This document shows, one piece after another, positions 1 through 7,332 of a stretch of DNA of 10,080 bases. Numbering within the stretch: the stretch's first letter is position 1; every line of letters begins with the position of its first letter. This DNA comes from JBDTSW01 sp963799815 (lineage in GTDB: Bacteria; Actinomycetota; Thermoleophilia; Solirubrobacterales; 70-9). The stretch is from assembly GCA_963799815.1 (NCBI GenBank), contig CAWCYG010000002.1, forward strand, positions 1 through 10,080, in the 5' to 3' direction. Position numbers and translations under genes: made by a program. A model generated the notes under the pieces. It worked only from the letters and a program-made list of their open reading frames with translations. It searched no databases and had not been told where the DNA came from.

Positions 1-159
1 CCCGATCTCGCCACCTTTCAGCGCCTGCGCTGCGCATTCGACCCGGACGGCCTCGCGAATCCAGGCAAGGTGATGCCCACGCCGCGGCTCTGCGGCGAGG
101 TGCCCGGCCCGTACCGTCAGCACCCGCTCGAGGCCGCCGGAATCGCGGAGCGATTCTGA
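1..159 (+). CDS. glcD: Glycolate oxidase subunit GlcD, C-terminal end (partial)
   Basis: The first 52 codons are open from the window edge and end in TGA at 157-159. The translation contains FDPDGLANPGKVMPTPRLC, the characteristic C-terminal motif of GlcD-type FAD-linked oxidases (F-[DN]-P-x-G-L-x-N-P-G-K-x-x-P). GlcD is the catalytic flavoprotein of glycolate oxidase, which oxidises glycolate to glyoxylate together with GlcE and GlcF. Only the tail is present, so the FAD domain and substrate site cannot be inspected. The stop is one base from the TTG start of glcE, so the two are certainly co-transcribed. A lactate or other 2-hydroxyacid dehydrogenase of the same family is possible from the tail alone; the following glcE, glcF and malate synthase favour glycolate. 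Confidence 0.88.
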   Translation, partial: PDLATFQRLRCAFDPDGLANPGKVMPTPRLCGEVPGPYRQHPLEAAGIAERF

Positions 160-160
160 C

Positions 161-1312
161 TTGGCCTCGCGTACCGTGACCCGCGAGACCCCAGCCTCGC
201 ACGAGGAGGCGGCCGAGCTGCTGCGACGCTGCTCAGACGAGGAAACGAGCGTATGCCCGACCGGGGCCGGCACCAAGCGGGGATGGGGCGGGGTCGGCGA
301 GCCCGCTGGCCAGGAGCTCTCAACCGGGAGCTTGAGCGATGTGGTCGAGCACAACGACGGCGATCTCACGGCGGTGCTCGACGCCGGCGCCTCGCTGGCG
401 GCGGCCCAGGCGAGGTTCGCGGAAGCTGATCAGATGCTGGCGCTCGACCCGCCGCTGGGCGCCGACGACGGGGCCACGATCGGCGGCGTCGTGGCGAGCG
501 GTGACTCAGGCCCGCTGCGGCATCGCTACGGGGCCGCCCGGGACCTGGTGGTGGGTATGACCATGGTCCTTGCCGACGGCACCATCGCGAGGGCAGGGGG
601 GAAGGTGATCAAGAACGTCGCTGGATACGACCTGGCGAAGCTCCTTGCCGGATCGTTCGGCACGCTCGGCTTGATCCTGCAGGTTTCCGTTCGCCTCCAT
701 CCGCTGCGCGAGCGCGTGACGCTGCGCTTGGACGCCGGCACCCCCGACGAGCTCGGCGCCTTGGCCGCAAAGCTGGCGCACGCCAATCTGGAGATGGAGG
801 CGCTCGACGCGCGTTGGTCGTCTGGCTCCGGCGCCGTGCTTGCGCGCTTCGCCGGCGCCGCGGCCGCCGACCAGGCAAAGGCGGCGGCGAAGCTCGCCGG
901 CGAGGGTGAGCCGGTCGAGGACGACGCTGCGGTGTGGGCCGAGCAGCGGGCACTGCAGCGCCTGCCGGATGGCGTCGTGGTGCGGGTGGCGGGCGTGCAG
1001 ACGCAGCTCCCTGAGCTGGCGCGGGAGGCTGAGCGCCTGAACGGGACGCTCGTCGGGCGAGCGGCGCTCGGGGTCTCGTGGCTCGCCTTCGAGGGTCTCG
1101 GTGAGGATGGCGCCGTCGCCGCCGTGGGCGAGCTGCGCAACCGTCTGAGCCCCTCCCAGTGCGTGGTGCTCGACGCGCCCGAGGCGGTGCGTGGGGCGCT
1201 TGACGTGTGGGACGAGCGCGACTCGGGACGGCTGGCGCTCGCCGCACGCGTCAAGGAGCGCTTCGACCCGCTGGGAATCATGCGTCCCGGCGTCTTCGTG
1301 GGAGGCATCTGA
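161..1312 (+). CDS. glcE: Glycolate oxidase FAD-binding subunit GlcE
   Basis: This 383-residue protein lies within the usual GlcE size. It is the second flavin subunit of the glycolate oxidase complex. An N-terminal PCMH-type FAD-binding domain is visible: the PTGAGTKRGWGG nucleotide loop (about residues 33-44), the RYGAARDLVVGMTMVLADG block (about 122-140), then GGKVIKNVAGYDLAKL and GSFGTLG (about 146-171), all hallmarks of GlcE. The C-terminal half is Ala/Glu-rich with little recognisable motif, as usual for the family, and ends RFDPLGIMRPGVF, the counterpart of the GlcD tail. The TTG at 161 is preferred: a GGAG at 147-150 lies 10 nt upstream and the spacing to glcD is 1 nt. A GTG at 176 is the alternative. 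The stop overlaps the glcF start as TGATG (1310-1314). No frame damage is seen. Confidence 0.92.
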   Translation: MASRTVTRETPASHEEAAELLRRCSDEETSVCPTGAGTKRGWGGVGEPAGQELSTGSLSDVVEHNDGDLTAVLDAGASLAAAQARFAEADQMLALDPPLGADDGATIGGVVASGDSGPLRHRYGAARDLVVGMTMVLADGTIARAGGKVIKNVAGYDLAKLLAGSFGTLGLILQVSVRLHPLRERVTLRLDAGTPDELGALAAKLAHANLEMEALDARWSSGSGAVLARFAGAAAADQAKAAAKLAGEGEPVEDDAAVWAEQRALQRLPDGVVVRVAGVQTQLPELAREAERLNGTLVGRAALGVSWLAFEGLGEDGAVAAVGELRNRLSPSQCVVLDAPEAVRGALDVWDERDSGRLALAARVKERFDPLGIMRPGVFVGGI

Positions 1313-2607
1313 TGGCCGCGACTCGCGCCTTCGACGAGATCCGGCCCCCCAGCACGGAGCTGATCGACGACTGCGTGCATTGCGGCTTCTGTCTCACCAC
1401 CTGTCCCACGTACAACCTCTGGAACGAGGAGATGGACTCGCCTCGCGGCCGGATCGTGTTGATGCGGGCGGGTCTCGAGGAGGGCAGCGAGATGTCCCCC
1501 GAGCTCGTCACCCACATAGACCAGTGCCTTGGATGCATGGCGTGCGTCACGGCCTGCCCCTCGGGCGTGCAATACGACAAGCTGATCGAGGACACGCGCG
1601 CGCAGGTGGAGCGAAACACCGAGCGCGCTCCTGCCGATCGGCTGTTCCGCCGCTTCCTGTTCGAGACCTTCACCCACCCGGGACGCCTGCGTGTGCTGGC
1701 GCCATTAATCGCCCTCGGCCGCCGCCTCGGGCTCGACCGGCTCGCCGCCCGGAGCCGCCTGCTCGGACGGTTCCCGCGGCTCCGTGCACTCGCCGCGCTC
1801 ACCCCTCGCACGCCACTCGAGTCCTCCCTGCGAGAGCTGCCGCGGACGTTTCCGGCCTCGGGCCCGCGACGAGCCAGGGTGGCGCTGCTTCAGGGCTGTG
1901 TGCAGCGGGTGTTCTTCCGCGACGTCAACCTTGCCACCGCGCGCGTGCTGGCCGCCGAGGGATACGAGGTCTCCGCCATGCGCGAGCCCCGCTGCTGCGG
2001 TGCTCTGCAACTGCACTCGGGCTACGACGAGGAGGCAGCCGAGCTGGCCAAGCGGACGATCGACGCCTTTGAGAAATTCGACTGCGTTGCCGTCAACGCG
2101 GCCGGCTGTGGCTCCGCGATGAAGGATTACGGACACCTTCTGCGCGACGACGCAGACTGGGCCGATCGAGCGGAGGCGTTCTCGAAGAAGGTCCAAGACG
2201 TGACGGAGCTGCTGAACGAGGACGAGCCGAGGGCGCCTCGTCACCCGGTCAGGTTGCGAGCCGCCTACCACGACGCCTGTCACCTGGCGCATGCCCAGGG
2301 CGTGCGAGCCCAGCCGCGTGAGCTGCTCTCTCAGATCCCTGGCCTCGAGCTGATCGAGCCCGAGGAGTGGGAGCTCTGCTGCGGCTCGGCCGGCGTCTAC
2401 AACATGCTCCAGCCGGAGCCTGCCGCCGAGCTTGGCGAGCGCAAGGCGCGCAACCTGCTGGCGACCGAGGCCGAGGCTGTGATCGCGGGCAACCCCGGCT
2501 GCGCGCTTCAGATCGCCGCGCACAGCGAGAGGCTCGGCCGGGAGCTGCGCGTGTACCACCCGGTGGAGCTCCTTGCACTGTCAATCGAGGGAGGACGTCC
2601 GAATTGA
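1312..2607 (+). CDS. glcF: Glycolate oxidase iron-sulfur subunit GlcF
   Basis: The protein has 431 residues when started at the ATG overlapping the glcE stop. GGAGG at 1301-1305 lies 6 nt upstream, which decides against longer in-frame starts such as 1207. Two bacterial ferredoxin-type 4Fe-4S motifs are complete: C21-x2-C24-x2-C27-x3-C31P and C72-x2-C75-x2-C78-x3-C82P. The C-terminal two-thirds carries paired cysteine-rich CCG-type domains: CVQR near 196, CCG at 228-230, AGCGSAMKDYG near 265-274, HDACHLAH near 320-327, CCGSAGVYN at 356-364 and NPGC near 394-397. This is the standard GlcF/GlpC layout. The subunit passes electrons from the GlcD/GlcE flavins towards the membrane quinone pool (family knowledge). 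GlpC or a lactate-oxidising LldF-type protein is less likely given glcD and glcE directly upstream. Confidence 0.94.
   Translation: MAATRAFDEIRPPSTELIDDCVHCGFCLTTCPTYNLWNEEMDSPRGRIVLMRAGLEEGSEMSPELVTHIDQCLGCMACVTACPSGVQYDKLIEDTRAQVERNTERAPADRLFRRFLFETFTHPGRLRVLAPLIALGRRLGLDRLAARSRLLGRFPRLRALAALTPRTPLESSLRELPRTFPASGPRRARVALLQGCVQRVFFRDVNLATARVLAAEGYEVSAMREPRCCGALQLHSGYDEEAAELAKRTIDAFEKFDCVAVNAAGCGSAMKDYGHLLRDDADWADRAEAFSKKVQDVTELLNEDEPRAPRHPVRLRAAYHDACHLAHAQGVRAQPRELLSQIPGLELIEPEEWELCCGSAGVYNMLQPEPAAELGERKARNLLATEAEAVIAGNPGCALQIAAHSERLGRELRVYHPVELLALSIEGGRPN
2590..2594 (+). promoter_or_regulatory. Ribosome binding site deciding the TTG start of malate synthase
   Basis: GGAGG lies within the last codons of glcF, 9 nt before the TTG at 2604. 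An ATG at 2628 has only a GGGGA about 3 nt away, which is too close. The TTG also makes the TTGA stop/start overlap with glcF, so it is preferred. Confidence 0.6.
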
Positions 2608-4223
2608 GCATCGAGATCAGGGGACCCATGGAAGACCGCTTCGACGAGGTCCTGACCGACGACGCGCTCGCCTTCGTCGGCGAGCTGCACGAGCGTTTCG
2701 AGCCCACCCGTCGGGAGCTCTTGCGCAAGCGTGAGGAGCGCCGCGCCGCGCTCGCCGGAGGCGGAACGCTCGACTTCCTCGAGGAGACCCGCCAGGTGCG
2801 TGAGGGCGACTGGCGTGTTGTCGAGGCGCCAGCGGACCTTCAAGACCGGCGGGTGGAGATCACCGGCCCGACACAGCGCAAGATGGTGATCAACGCGCTC
2901 AACTCGGGCGCGAGAGGCTTTATGGCGGATTTCGAGGACTCGAACTCGCCGACGTGGGAGAACATGATCGGCGGTCACGTGAACCTCTCCGACGCGATCG
3001 CGGGCACGATCGAGTTCACCTCCGATGAGGGCAAGGAGTACGAGCTCGACGACGAGGTGGCCACCCTCCTTGTCCGTCCCCGGGGCTGGCACCTGCCCGA
3101 GAAGCACCTGCTCGTGGACGGAGAGCCGATCGCGGGCGGGCTTTGCGACTTCGGCTTCTACTTCTTCCACAATGCCCGCAACCTGCTCGACGCGGGGAGC
3201 GGGCCGTACTTCTACCTGCCGAAGATGGAGAGCCATCTCGAGGCCCGCCTGTGGAACGACGTGTTCGAGCTCGCCCAGGACTCGCTCGGGATCGACAGAG
3301 GCGCGATCAAGGCCACCGTTCTGATCGAGACCCTCCCTGCCGCATTCGAGATGGACGAGATCCTCTACGAGCTCCGCGATCATTCAGCCGGGCTCAACGC
3401 AGGGCGCTGGGACTACATGTTCAGCGCGATCAAGTGCTTTCGCGAGCGACCCGAGTTCGTGCTGCCCGACCGTAACTCGGTGACGATGACCGTCCCCTTC
3501 ATGCGGGCGTACACCGAGCTGCTCGTAAAGACCTGCCACCGGCGCGGCGCCCACGCGATGGGCGGGATGGCCGCCTTCGTCCCCAGCCGCACGGATGAGG
3601 AGGCCAATCGCGAGGCCATGGAGAAGCTGAGCGAGGACAAGAGCCGCGAGGCCGGGGACGGCTTCGACGGCACCTGGGTCGCGCACCCCGACATGGTCGG
3701 CGGCGCAACGGAGGAGTTCGACGAGGTCTTGGGCAAGCGGCCGAACCAGCTCGATCGCCGGCGCGAGGACGTCTCGGTATCAGCGGCCGATCTGCTCGAC
3801 ATCCCGGCAACGCCAGGCGAGATCACGCTCGAGGGCCTGCGCAGCGACGTGAACGTCGGCATCCAGTACATCTCCTCATGGCTGCGGGGGAACGGCGCCG
3901 CGGGCATCTACGGGCTCATGGAGGACGCGGCCACGGCCGAGATCGCACGATCACAGGTGTGGCAATGGATTCGGCACGGCGCCGAGCTGGACGACGGCCG
4001 CGCGGTCACCGCGGAGATCGTGCGCGAGATCGAGGAGGAGCAGCTCGGGCAGATCCGCGAGGAGATCGACGACGACGAATGGTTCGAATCGGAGGGCCGG
4101 CCGGAGGCATCCCGAGGCCTGTTCGAGCAGGTGGCTCTGGCGGATGAGTTCGTGGAGTTCCTGACGCTGCCCGCCTACGACTTTCTGATCGAGGAGGTCG
4201 AGGGGCAGGCGGTCCAGGACTGA
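2604..4223 (+). CDS. aceB: Malate synthase, A-type
   Basis: Condenses glyoxylate with acetyl-CoA to malate and CoA. From the TTG at 2604 the protein has 539 residues, matching the A isoform (about 530-540) rather than the roughly 720-residue G isoform. The family signature RDHSAGLNAGRWDYMF is complete at 258-273. By spacing against E. coli malate synthase A, E242 (IETLPAAF) and D270 (WDY) are the Mg2+ ligands, R158 (VRPRGWHLPEKH) is the active-site arginine, and the Asp of LMEDAATAEI near 441 is the catalytic base; these assignments are by analogy. Other conserved blocks are GFMADFEDSNSPTW (105-118) and WVAHPDMV (358-365). The start overlaps the glcF stop by four bases (TTGA), so synthesis is likely coupled to glycolate oxidation. 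The short residue 1-8 extension before M9 is uncertain. The 3' end faces a convergent kinase 8 nt away, with no room for a hairpin terminator. Confidence 0.96.
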   Translation: MSIEIRGPMEDRFDEVLTDDALAFVGELHERFEPTRRELLRKREERRAALAGGGTLDFLEETRQVREGDWRVVEAPADLQDRRVEITGPTQRKMVINALNSGARGFMADFEDSNSPTWENMIGGHVNLSDAIAGTIEFTSDEGKEYELDDEVATLLVRPRGWHLPEKHLLVDGEPIAGGLCDFGFYFFHNARNLLDAGSGPYFYLPKMESHLEARLWNDVFELAQDSLGIDRGAIKATVLIETLPAAFEMDEILYELRDHSAGLNAGRWDYMFSAIKCFRERPEFVLPDRNSVTMTVPFMRAYTELLVKTCHRRGAHAMGGMAAFVPSRTDEEANREAMEKLSEDKSREAGDGFDGTWVAHPDMVGGATEEFDEVLGKRPNQLDRRREDVSVSAADLLDIPATPGEITLEGLRSDVNVGIQYISSWLRGNGAAGIYGLMEDAATAEIARSQVWQWIRHGAELDDGRAVTAEIVREIEEEQLGQIREEIDDDEWFESEGRPEASRGLFEQVALADEFVEFLTLPAYDFLIEEVEGQAVQD

Positions 4224-4231
4224 GGGCGCGG

Positions 4232-5203
4232 CTAACGTCCCTCTGCCAGCTCCCGGCCCACCCGCTCGAGCTCTTCGAGCGTCGTGGCCTCGCGGACGCT
4301 GGCGAGCTCGATCTCAGTGAGATCGTCGAGTTCGGTGCTGCCGACAACGGCATGGCAGGGCACGCCGGCCTCGCGACAGCGTGAAGCCAGCTCGCCGACG
4401 GCCTTGCCCGCGAGCGTCTGCTCGTCGAGCCTGCCCTCCCCCGTCACCACGAAGGCCGCTGCGCGTGCATGCGTGTCGAAGTCGAGCACGTCGAGAACGA
4501 AGGCGGCACCGGGCACGAGCGTGGCGCCACGGAAAGCCCACAGGCCACCGGAGAGCCCGCCCGCGCAACCCGTCATCGGCTCGCCGCGCGGATCACGTGG
4601 CGCCTCGGCGGCAAGGGCATCGAGGCGCTCCTCGAGGCGCTTCACCATCACCTCATCGGCTCCCTTCTGCGGGCCGAACGTGCTCGGGGAGTCCTCCCAC
4701 GCAGTGCGCACGTCGCAGACAACCTCGAGCGTAGGCTCGACGCCGGCCTCCTCCAGGGCATCGAGCGCACCGGCGCCGCCGTCCGTGGTCGCGCTGCCCC
4801 CCACGCTCACCACCACGGTCTCGGCCCCCGCCGTCGCCGCGGCAGCGATCAGCTCCCCCGTGCCGCGCGTGGACGCCACCCAGGCGTCGCGCTCTGACTC
4901 CGCCACCAGTCCGAGCCCGCTCGCCTGCGCCATCTCCACCACAGCGCGGCCGTCGGGCAGCAGCCCGAAACGGGCCTCGATCGGCCGCCCAAGCGGATCG
5001 CTCACGGTGGCGGTGCGGTACTCGCCTCCGAGCGCCTCGACGAGTGCATCCAGCGTGCCCTCGCCACCGTCGCCCATCGGCAGCTCCACGGCGTCCATCC
5101 CGCCCGCCCGCAGGCCATCGGCCAGCGCGGACGCGACCTCCGATGCGGCGAACGTGCCCTTGAAGGAGTCGGGCGCCACGATTGCCGGTCTGGCGGCGGT
5201 CAC
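4232..5203 (-). CDS. Glycerate 2-kinase (GarK/GlxK family)
   Basis: ATP-dependent phosphorylation of D-glycerate to 2-phosphoglycerate, cytoplasmic. The N-terminus APDSFKGTFAASEVASAL and the following MGDGGEGTLDAL are the diagnostic start of this kinase family. Other family blocks are VSVGGSATTDGGAGALDAL, FGPQKGAD, GCAGGLSGGLWAF and VTGEGRLDEQTLAGKA. At 323 residues it is about 50 shorter than the usual 370-380. The shortfall seems to lie between GGAGALDAL and VVCDV, where family members carry an extra stretch before the conserved VxCDV segment. No frame change accompanies it, so it looks like a natural short form. The GTG at 5203 is the only in-frame start before an upstream stop at 5243-5245, and its ribosome site is weak (AGG). 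Converging on the glc operon, it would take glycerate made from glyoxylate through tartronate semialdehyde; that link is inferred from position. Confidence 0.9.
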   Translation of the reverse strand: MTAARPAIVAPDSFKGTFAASEVASALADGLRAGGMDAVELPMGDGGEGTLDALVEALGGEYRTATVSDPLGRPIEARFGLLPDGRAVVEMAQASGLGLVAESERDAWVASTRGTGELIAAAATAGAETVVVSVGGSATTDGGAGALDALEEAGVEPTLEVVCDVRTAWEDSPSTFGPQKGADEVMVKRLEERLDALAAEAPRDPRGEPMTGCAGGLSGGLWAFRGATLVPGAAFVLDVLDFDTHARAAAFVVTGEGRLDEQTLAGKAVGELASRCREAGVPCHAVVGSTELDDLTEIELASVREATTLEELERVGRELAEGR

Positions 5204-5264
5204 GCCTGGTGCTCGATCAGAATCGCCACGAGCGACATCCTTTCAGCCGAAGTAGCCTGGGGCC
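5204..5264. promoter_or_regulatory. Divergent intergenic spacer between glycerate kinase and NTF2-like gene
   Basis: These 61 bases separate two divergent starts and must contain or overlap both promoters if the genes have their own. I see no clear -10/-35 pair, direct repeat or palindrome. The ribosome sites on both sides are weak, so leaderless or near-leaderless transcripts are possible. Confidence 0.3.
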
Positions 5265-5651
5265 ATGCAAACGAGAGCGTTCCTCGAGTCGTTCTGGGAG
5301 GCGATGCAAGCCAACGACTGGCGCCGTGCGGCTGATCACTTCGCGCCCACGGCGGTGATCGAGTGGCCATGCACCGGCGAGCGCATCAGAAATCCGGACG
5401 CGTGGGCGCAGATTCAGGAGCGCTACCCGGCCGCGGGTCGATGGGTGTTCGACATCCACCGGCTCGTCATCGACGGCGACACGGCCGTGACTGAATTCAC
5501 CGTCACGGACGGGGAGCGCCCAGCAAGAGCGATCGCGATCAGCGAGGTGGCTGGAGACGCGATCGAGCGGCAGGTCGAGTACTGGACCGCGGCATACGAG
5601 CCCGCCGACTGGCGGGCCGAACTGGTCGATCGGATCGACCCGGTTCCGTGA
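5265..5651 (+). CDS. NTF2/SnoaL-like small cone-fold protein
   Basis: This 128-residue single-domain protein resembles the nuclear transport factor 2-like / SnoaL superfamily. It opens with a helix (FLESFWEAMQANDWRRAADHFAPTA, given in words as the typical opening helix plus the AxxxxFAPDA-like turn), followed by alternating strands. Later come VFDIHRLVIDGDTAVTEFTV, GERPARAIAISEV and IERQVEYWTAAYEPADWR. The V-E-Y-W-x-x-x-Y-E-x-x-x-W-R ending is common in actinobacterial SnoaL-like proteins. There is no signal peptide or membrane segment. Such proteins bind or isomerise small hydrophobic substrates, but the fold alone gives no reaction, so the substrate is unknown. It is divergent from the glycerate kinase and convergent with the glycosyltransferase (28-nt gap); neither neighbour suggests a role. 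The ATG has only a GGGG just upstream. Confidence 0.8.
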   Translation: MQTRAFLESFWEAMQANDWRRAADHFAPTAVIEWPCTGERIRNPDAWAQIQERYPAAGRWVFDIHRLVIDGDTAVTEFTVTDGERPARAIAISEVAGDAIERQVEYWTAAYEPADWRAELVDRIDPVP

Positions 5652-5679
5652 ACTCGTGTTCAGCCGCTCTCGATCACCG

Positions 5680-7056
5680 TCAGCTCACGACCTCCCTGCG
5701 GGTCTTCGCCCAGCCGCGGCGCGAGGCGGCCTGGCGGTATGCCGAGCGCACGAGGACGGGCCATAGGATCCACGAATAGAAGGCGTAGACCTGCGCGATC
5801 AGCACGCCCCGCAGAGCTCCGGCCGGGCCCCAGGCCATGCCCCGAGCGACGCAGCCAACGATCACGCCGCCGAAGCAGAGGGCGTAGAAGAACAGCAGCT
5901 GCCAGAGGTCGTCCGTGTCCCAGAAGGGGATCCCGTCGGCTATCGCCAGCACGATCGCGACGATCAGTGAGATGCCGACGATGCTCTGGAGCAGCGGCAT
6001 CAGCCCGAAGACGGTGAGATCGAACCGGGGCAGGAACCGAAGCGTCCGCGCGCCGGCGATGCGGGGCAGCAGGCCCATCGCCTGGAGGTTGCCCTGCGAC
6101 CAGCGGGTTCGTTGCCGGTAGAGGCGCCGGAGATTCGAGAGCCCCTGTTGGTGGACCGATGTATTCAGGTCGTGATGGCTCGTCCAGCCCGCGGTGATCA
6201 ACCGCAACCCGAGGTCTTGGTCTTCGGTCAAGCGGTCGCGCCAGGGTCCGGTTGGAGTGGATGCGGACGCGATCGAGGCTCCGGGCGGTCCGAGCGGCTC
6301 GTGGTTCGCAGACTCCTCCCGCTCGAGCAGATCGCCGAGGGTGCTCAATCGGTTGAACTGCCCGTTGCCGCCCATCCCGGCGGTGCCCCACGGGCTGCGC
6401 CCGGCCTGATACAGCCGGCCGTAGACGCCGAACTCCACATCCTGCATCCAGCCCAAGAAGCCCTGGCGGTTGTAGATCCTCACCTGCACCTGAACGCCTC
6501 CGGCGCGCGGGTCGGCGAAGTGCGGCGCGACGTGCTCGGGCGCGTCTGCGTCGAGCCGGCCGTCGGCGTCGACGACGCCGACGATCGTGTCTGCGCGGAC
6601 GAAACCGGCAGCGTCCACGATCGGCCCCAGGTGCTGGAAGCCGTGGTTGAGGGCGGCCGCCTTTCCCTGCCTGGCCTCGGGCGCCCGCCGCGTGACGATC
6701 TCGACCTCTGCACGGCTGGCGTAGCCCCGCAACAGCTCGGCTGTGCGGTCATCTGATCCGTCATCGATCACCACGATGCGGCGGTGGGTACAGCGGACGG
6801 CCAAGAGGCGATCAAGGCTGTCCTCGATCACCATCTCCTCGTTCAGCGCCGGCACGAGGAAGACCCACAGGAGACTGCTCTCGTCGCGCTCGCGCTCGGC
6901 TTCATCGGTCTCTGGCTGCTTGGCCCACCTGCGCGCTTGGACGAAGAGGAGCACCGTCCAGCCCACAACGAGGACGATCACCGCGAACGCCACGAAGAAC
7001 AGCGCCTGTGCCCCCGGCGGAACTCCCGCGAACGGGGAGGCGAGCGCCGCGCTCAC
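5680..7056 (-). CDS. Processive membrane glycosyltransferase family 2 (polysaccharide synthase-like)
   Basis: From the GTG at 7056 this is a 458-residue protein. It has an N-terminal membrane helix (about 17-39), a cytosolic GT2 catalytic domain (about 65-320) and about three C-terminal membrane helices (roughly 348-372, 384-402, 415-438). Catalytic motifs are complete: LVPALNEE (67-74), VIDDGSDD (96-103), VVDADG with the metal-binding DAD at 163-165, TEDQD at 277-281 and QRTRW at 315-319. The last two define processive synthases of the cellulose/hyaluronan/PgaC type. It probably polymerises a nucleotide-activated sugar and passes the chain across the membrane. The adjacent UDP-GlcNAc 2-epimerase suggests GlcNAc or ManNAc as donor, which is an inference. 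The start overlaps a preceding stop as GTGA (7053-7056). The same frame stays open far upstream into the epimerase, but that 5' part is Arg-rich shadow sequence and unlikely to be translated as a fusion. Confidence 0.88.
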   Translation of the reverse strand: MSAALASPFAGVPPGAQALFFVAFAVIVLVVGWTVLLFVQARRWAKQPETDEAERERDESSLLWVFLVPALNEEMVIEDSLDRLLAVRCTHRRIVVIDDGSDDRTAELLRGYASRAEVEIVTRRAPEARQGKAAALNHGFQHLGPIVDAAGFVRADTIVGVVDADGRLDADAPEHVAPHFADPRAGGVQVQVRIYNRQGFLGWMQDVEFGVYGRLYQAGRSPWGTAGMGGNGQFNRLSTLGDLLEREESANHEPLGPPGASIASASTPTGPWRDRLTEDQDLGLRLITAGWTSHHDLNTSVHQQGLSNLRRLYRQRTRWSQGNLQAMGLLPRIAGARTLRFLPRFDLTVFGLMPLLQSIVGISLIVAIVLAIADGIPFWDTDDLWQLLFFYALCFGGVIVGCVARGMAWGPAGALRGVLIAQVYAFYSWILWPVLVRSAYRQAASRRGWAKTRREVVS

Positions 7057-7193
7057 TCTCCGGCCGCCTCGCTCAGCGCGTCGGCGACACCGGTGTCCCC
7101 GTGCTCGGGATCGGCGGCCTCGCTCGGCCCGGTGGGTCTTGCCCCGGTCGCCGCCGCGATCGTCGCCGCGCTCCCTCTTGCATGGGGAAGCAT
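7053..7193 (-). CDS. Possible small coupled ORF between epimerase and glycosyltransferase
   Basis: A 46-codon frame begins with ATG at 7193 and ends in TGA at 7055-7053, overlapping the glycosyltransferase GTG as GTGA. Its composition (Ala/Gly/Thr-rich, ending DALSEAAGE) and strongly G/C third codon positions look more like coding sequence than the Arg-rich frame on either side. The ATG itself overlaps a TGA in a third frame (TGATG at 7195-7191). No ribosome site precedes it. A better ribosome site (GGAGG at 7341-7337, 4 nt before an ATG at 7332) exists upstream, but joining that start to this stop needs a frame change. It may therefore be the tail of a broken 90-codon gene or of the epimerase. 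I do not recognise a family. Confidence 0.28.
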   Translation of the reverse strand: MLPHARGSAATIAAATGARPTGPSEAADPEHGDTGVADALSEAAGE

Positions 7194-7332
7194 CACGTAG
7201 GCCGGCTGAGATGACACCGGGCGCTCGACCGATACGACTTCCGATCCTCGCTCGTCTCGGACCGAACATCCACATAACCGGCCGCGGCGAGCACAGCTCG
7301 CGCCGGTACCCGGAGCCGAAGGGCGCCGGCAT

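Noticed and set aside
526..1677. A 383-codon minus-strand ORF opposite glcE and glcF
   Set aside because: It is Arg/Ser/Ala-rich with no family motif and lies opposite two well-supported genes. Long antisense frames are expected in GC-rich DNA where stops are rare.
4221..4234. Terminator between malate synthase and glycerate kinase
   Set aside because: The convergent stops are only 8 nt apart and no inverted repeat is visible, so any termination must be factor-dependent or lie inside the genes.
4284..5255. A 323-codon plus-strand ORF opposite the glycerate kinase
   Set aside because: It is composed largely of Ser/Ala/Pro with no motif and mirrors the kinase almost exactly. It is an antisense shadow.
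5649..5662. TGAAC-TCGT-GTTCA hairpin at the NTF2-like stop codon as a terminator
   Set aside because: The stem is only 5 bp with two G/C pairs, and no T-run follows on either strand. It is too weak to call.
6112..6756. A 214-codon plus-strand ORF opposite the glycosyltransferase
   Set aside because: The minus strand carries all GT2 catalytic motifs in order here, whereas the plus-strand translation has no recognisable domain.
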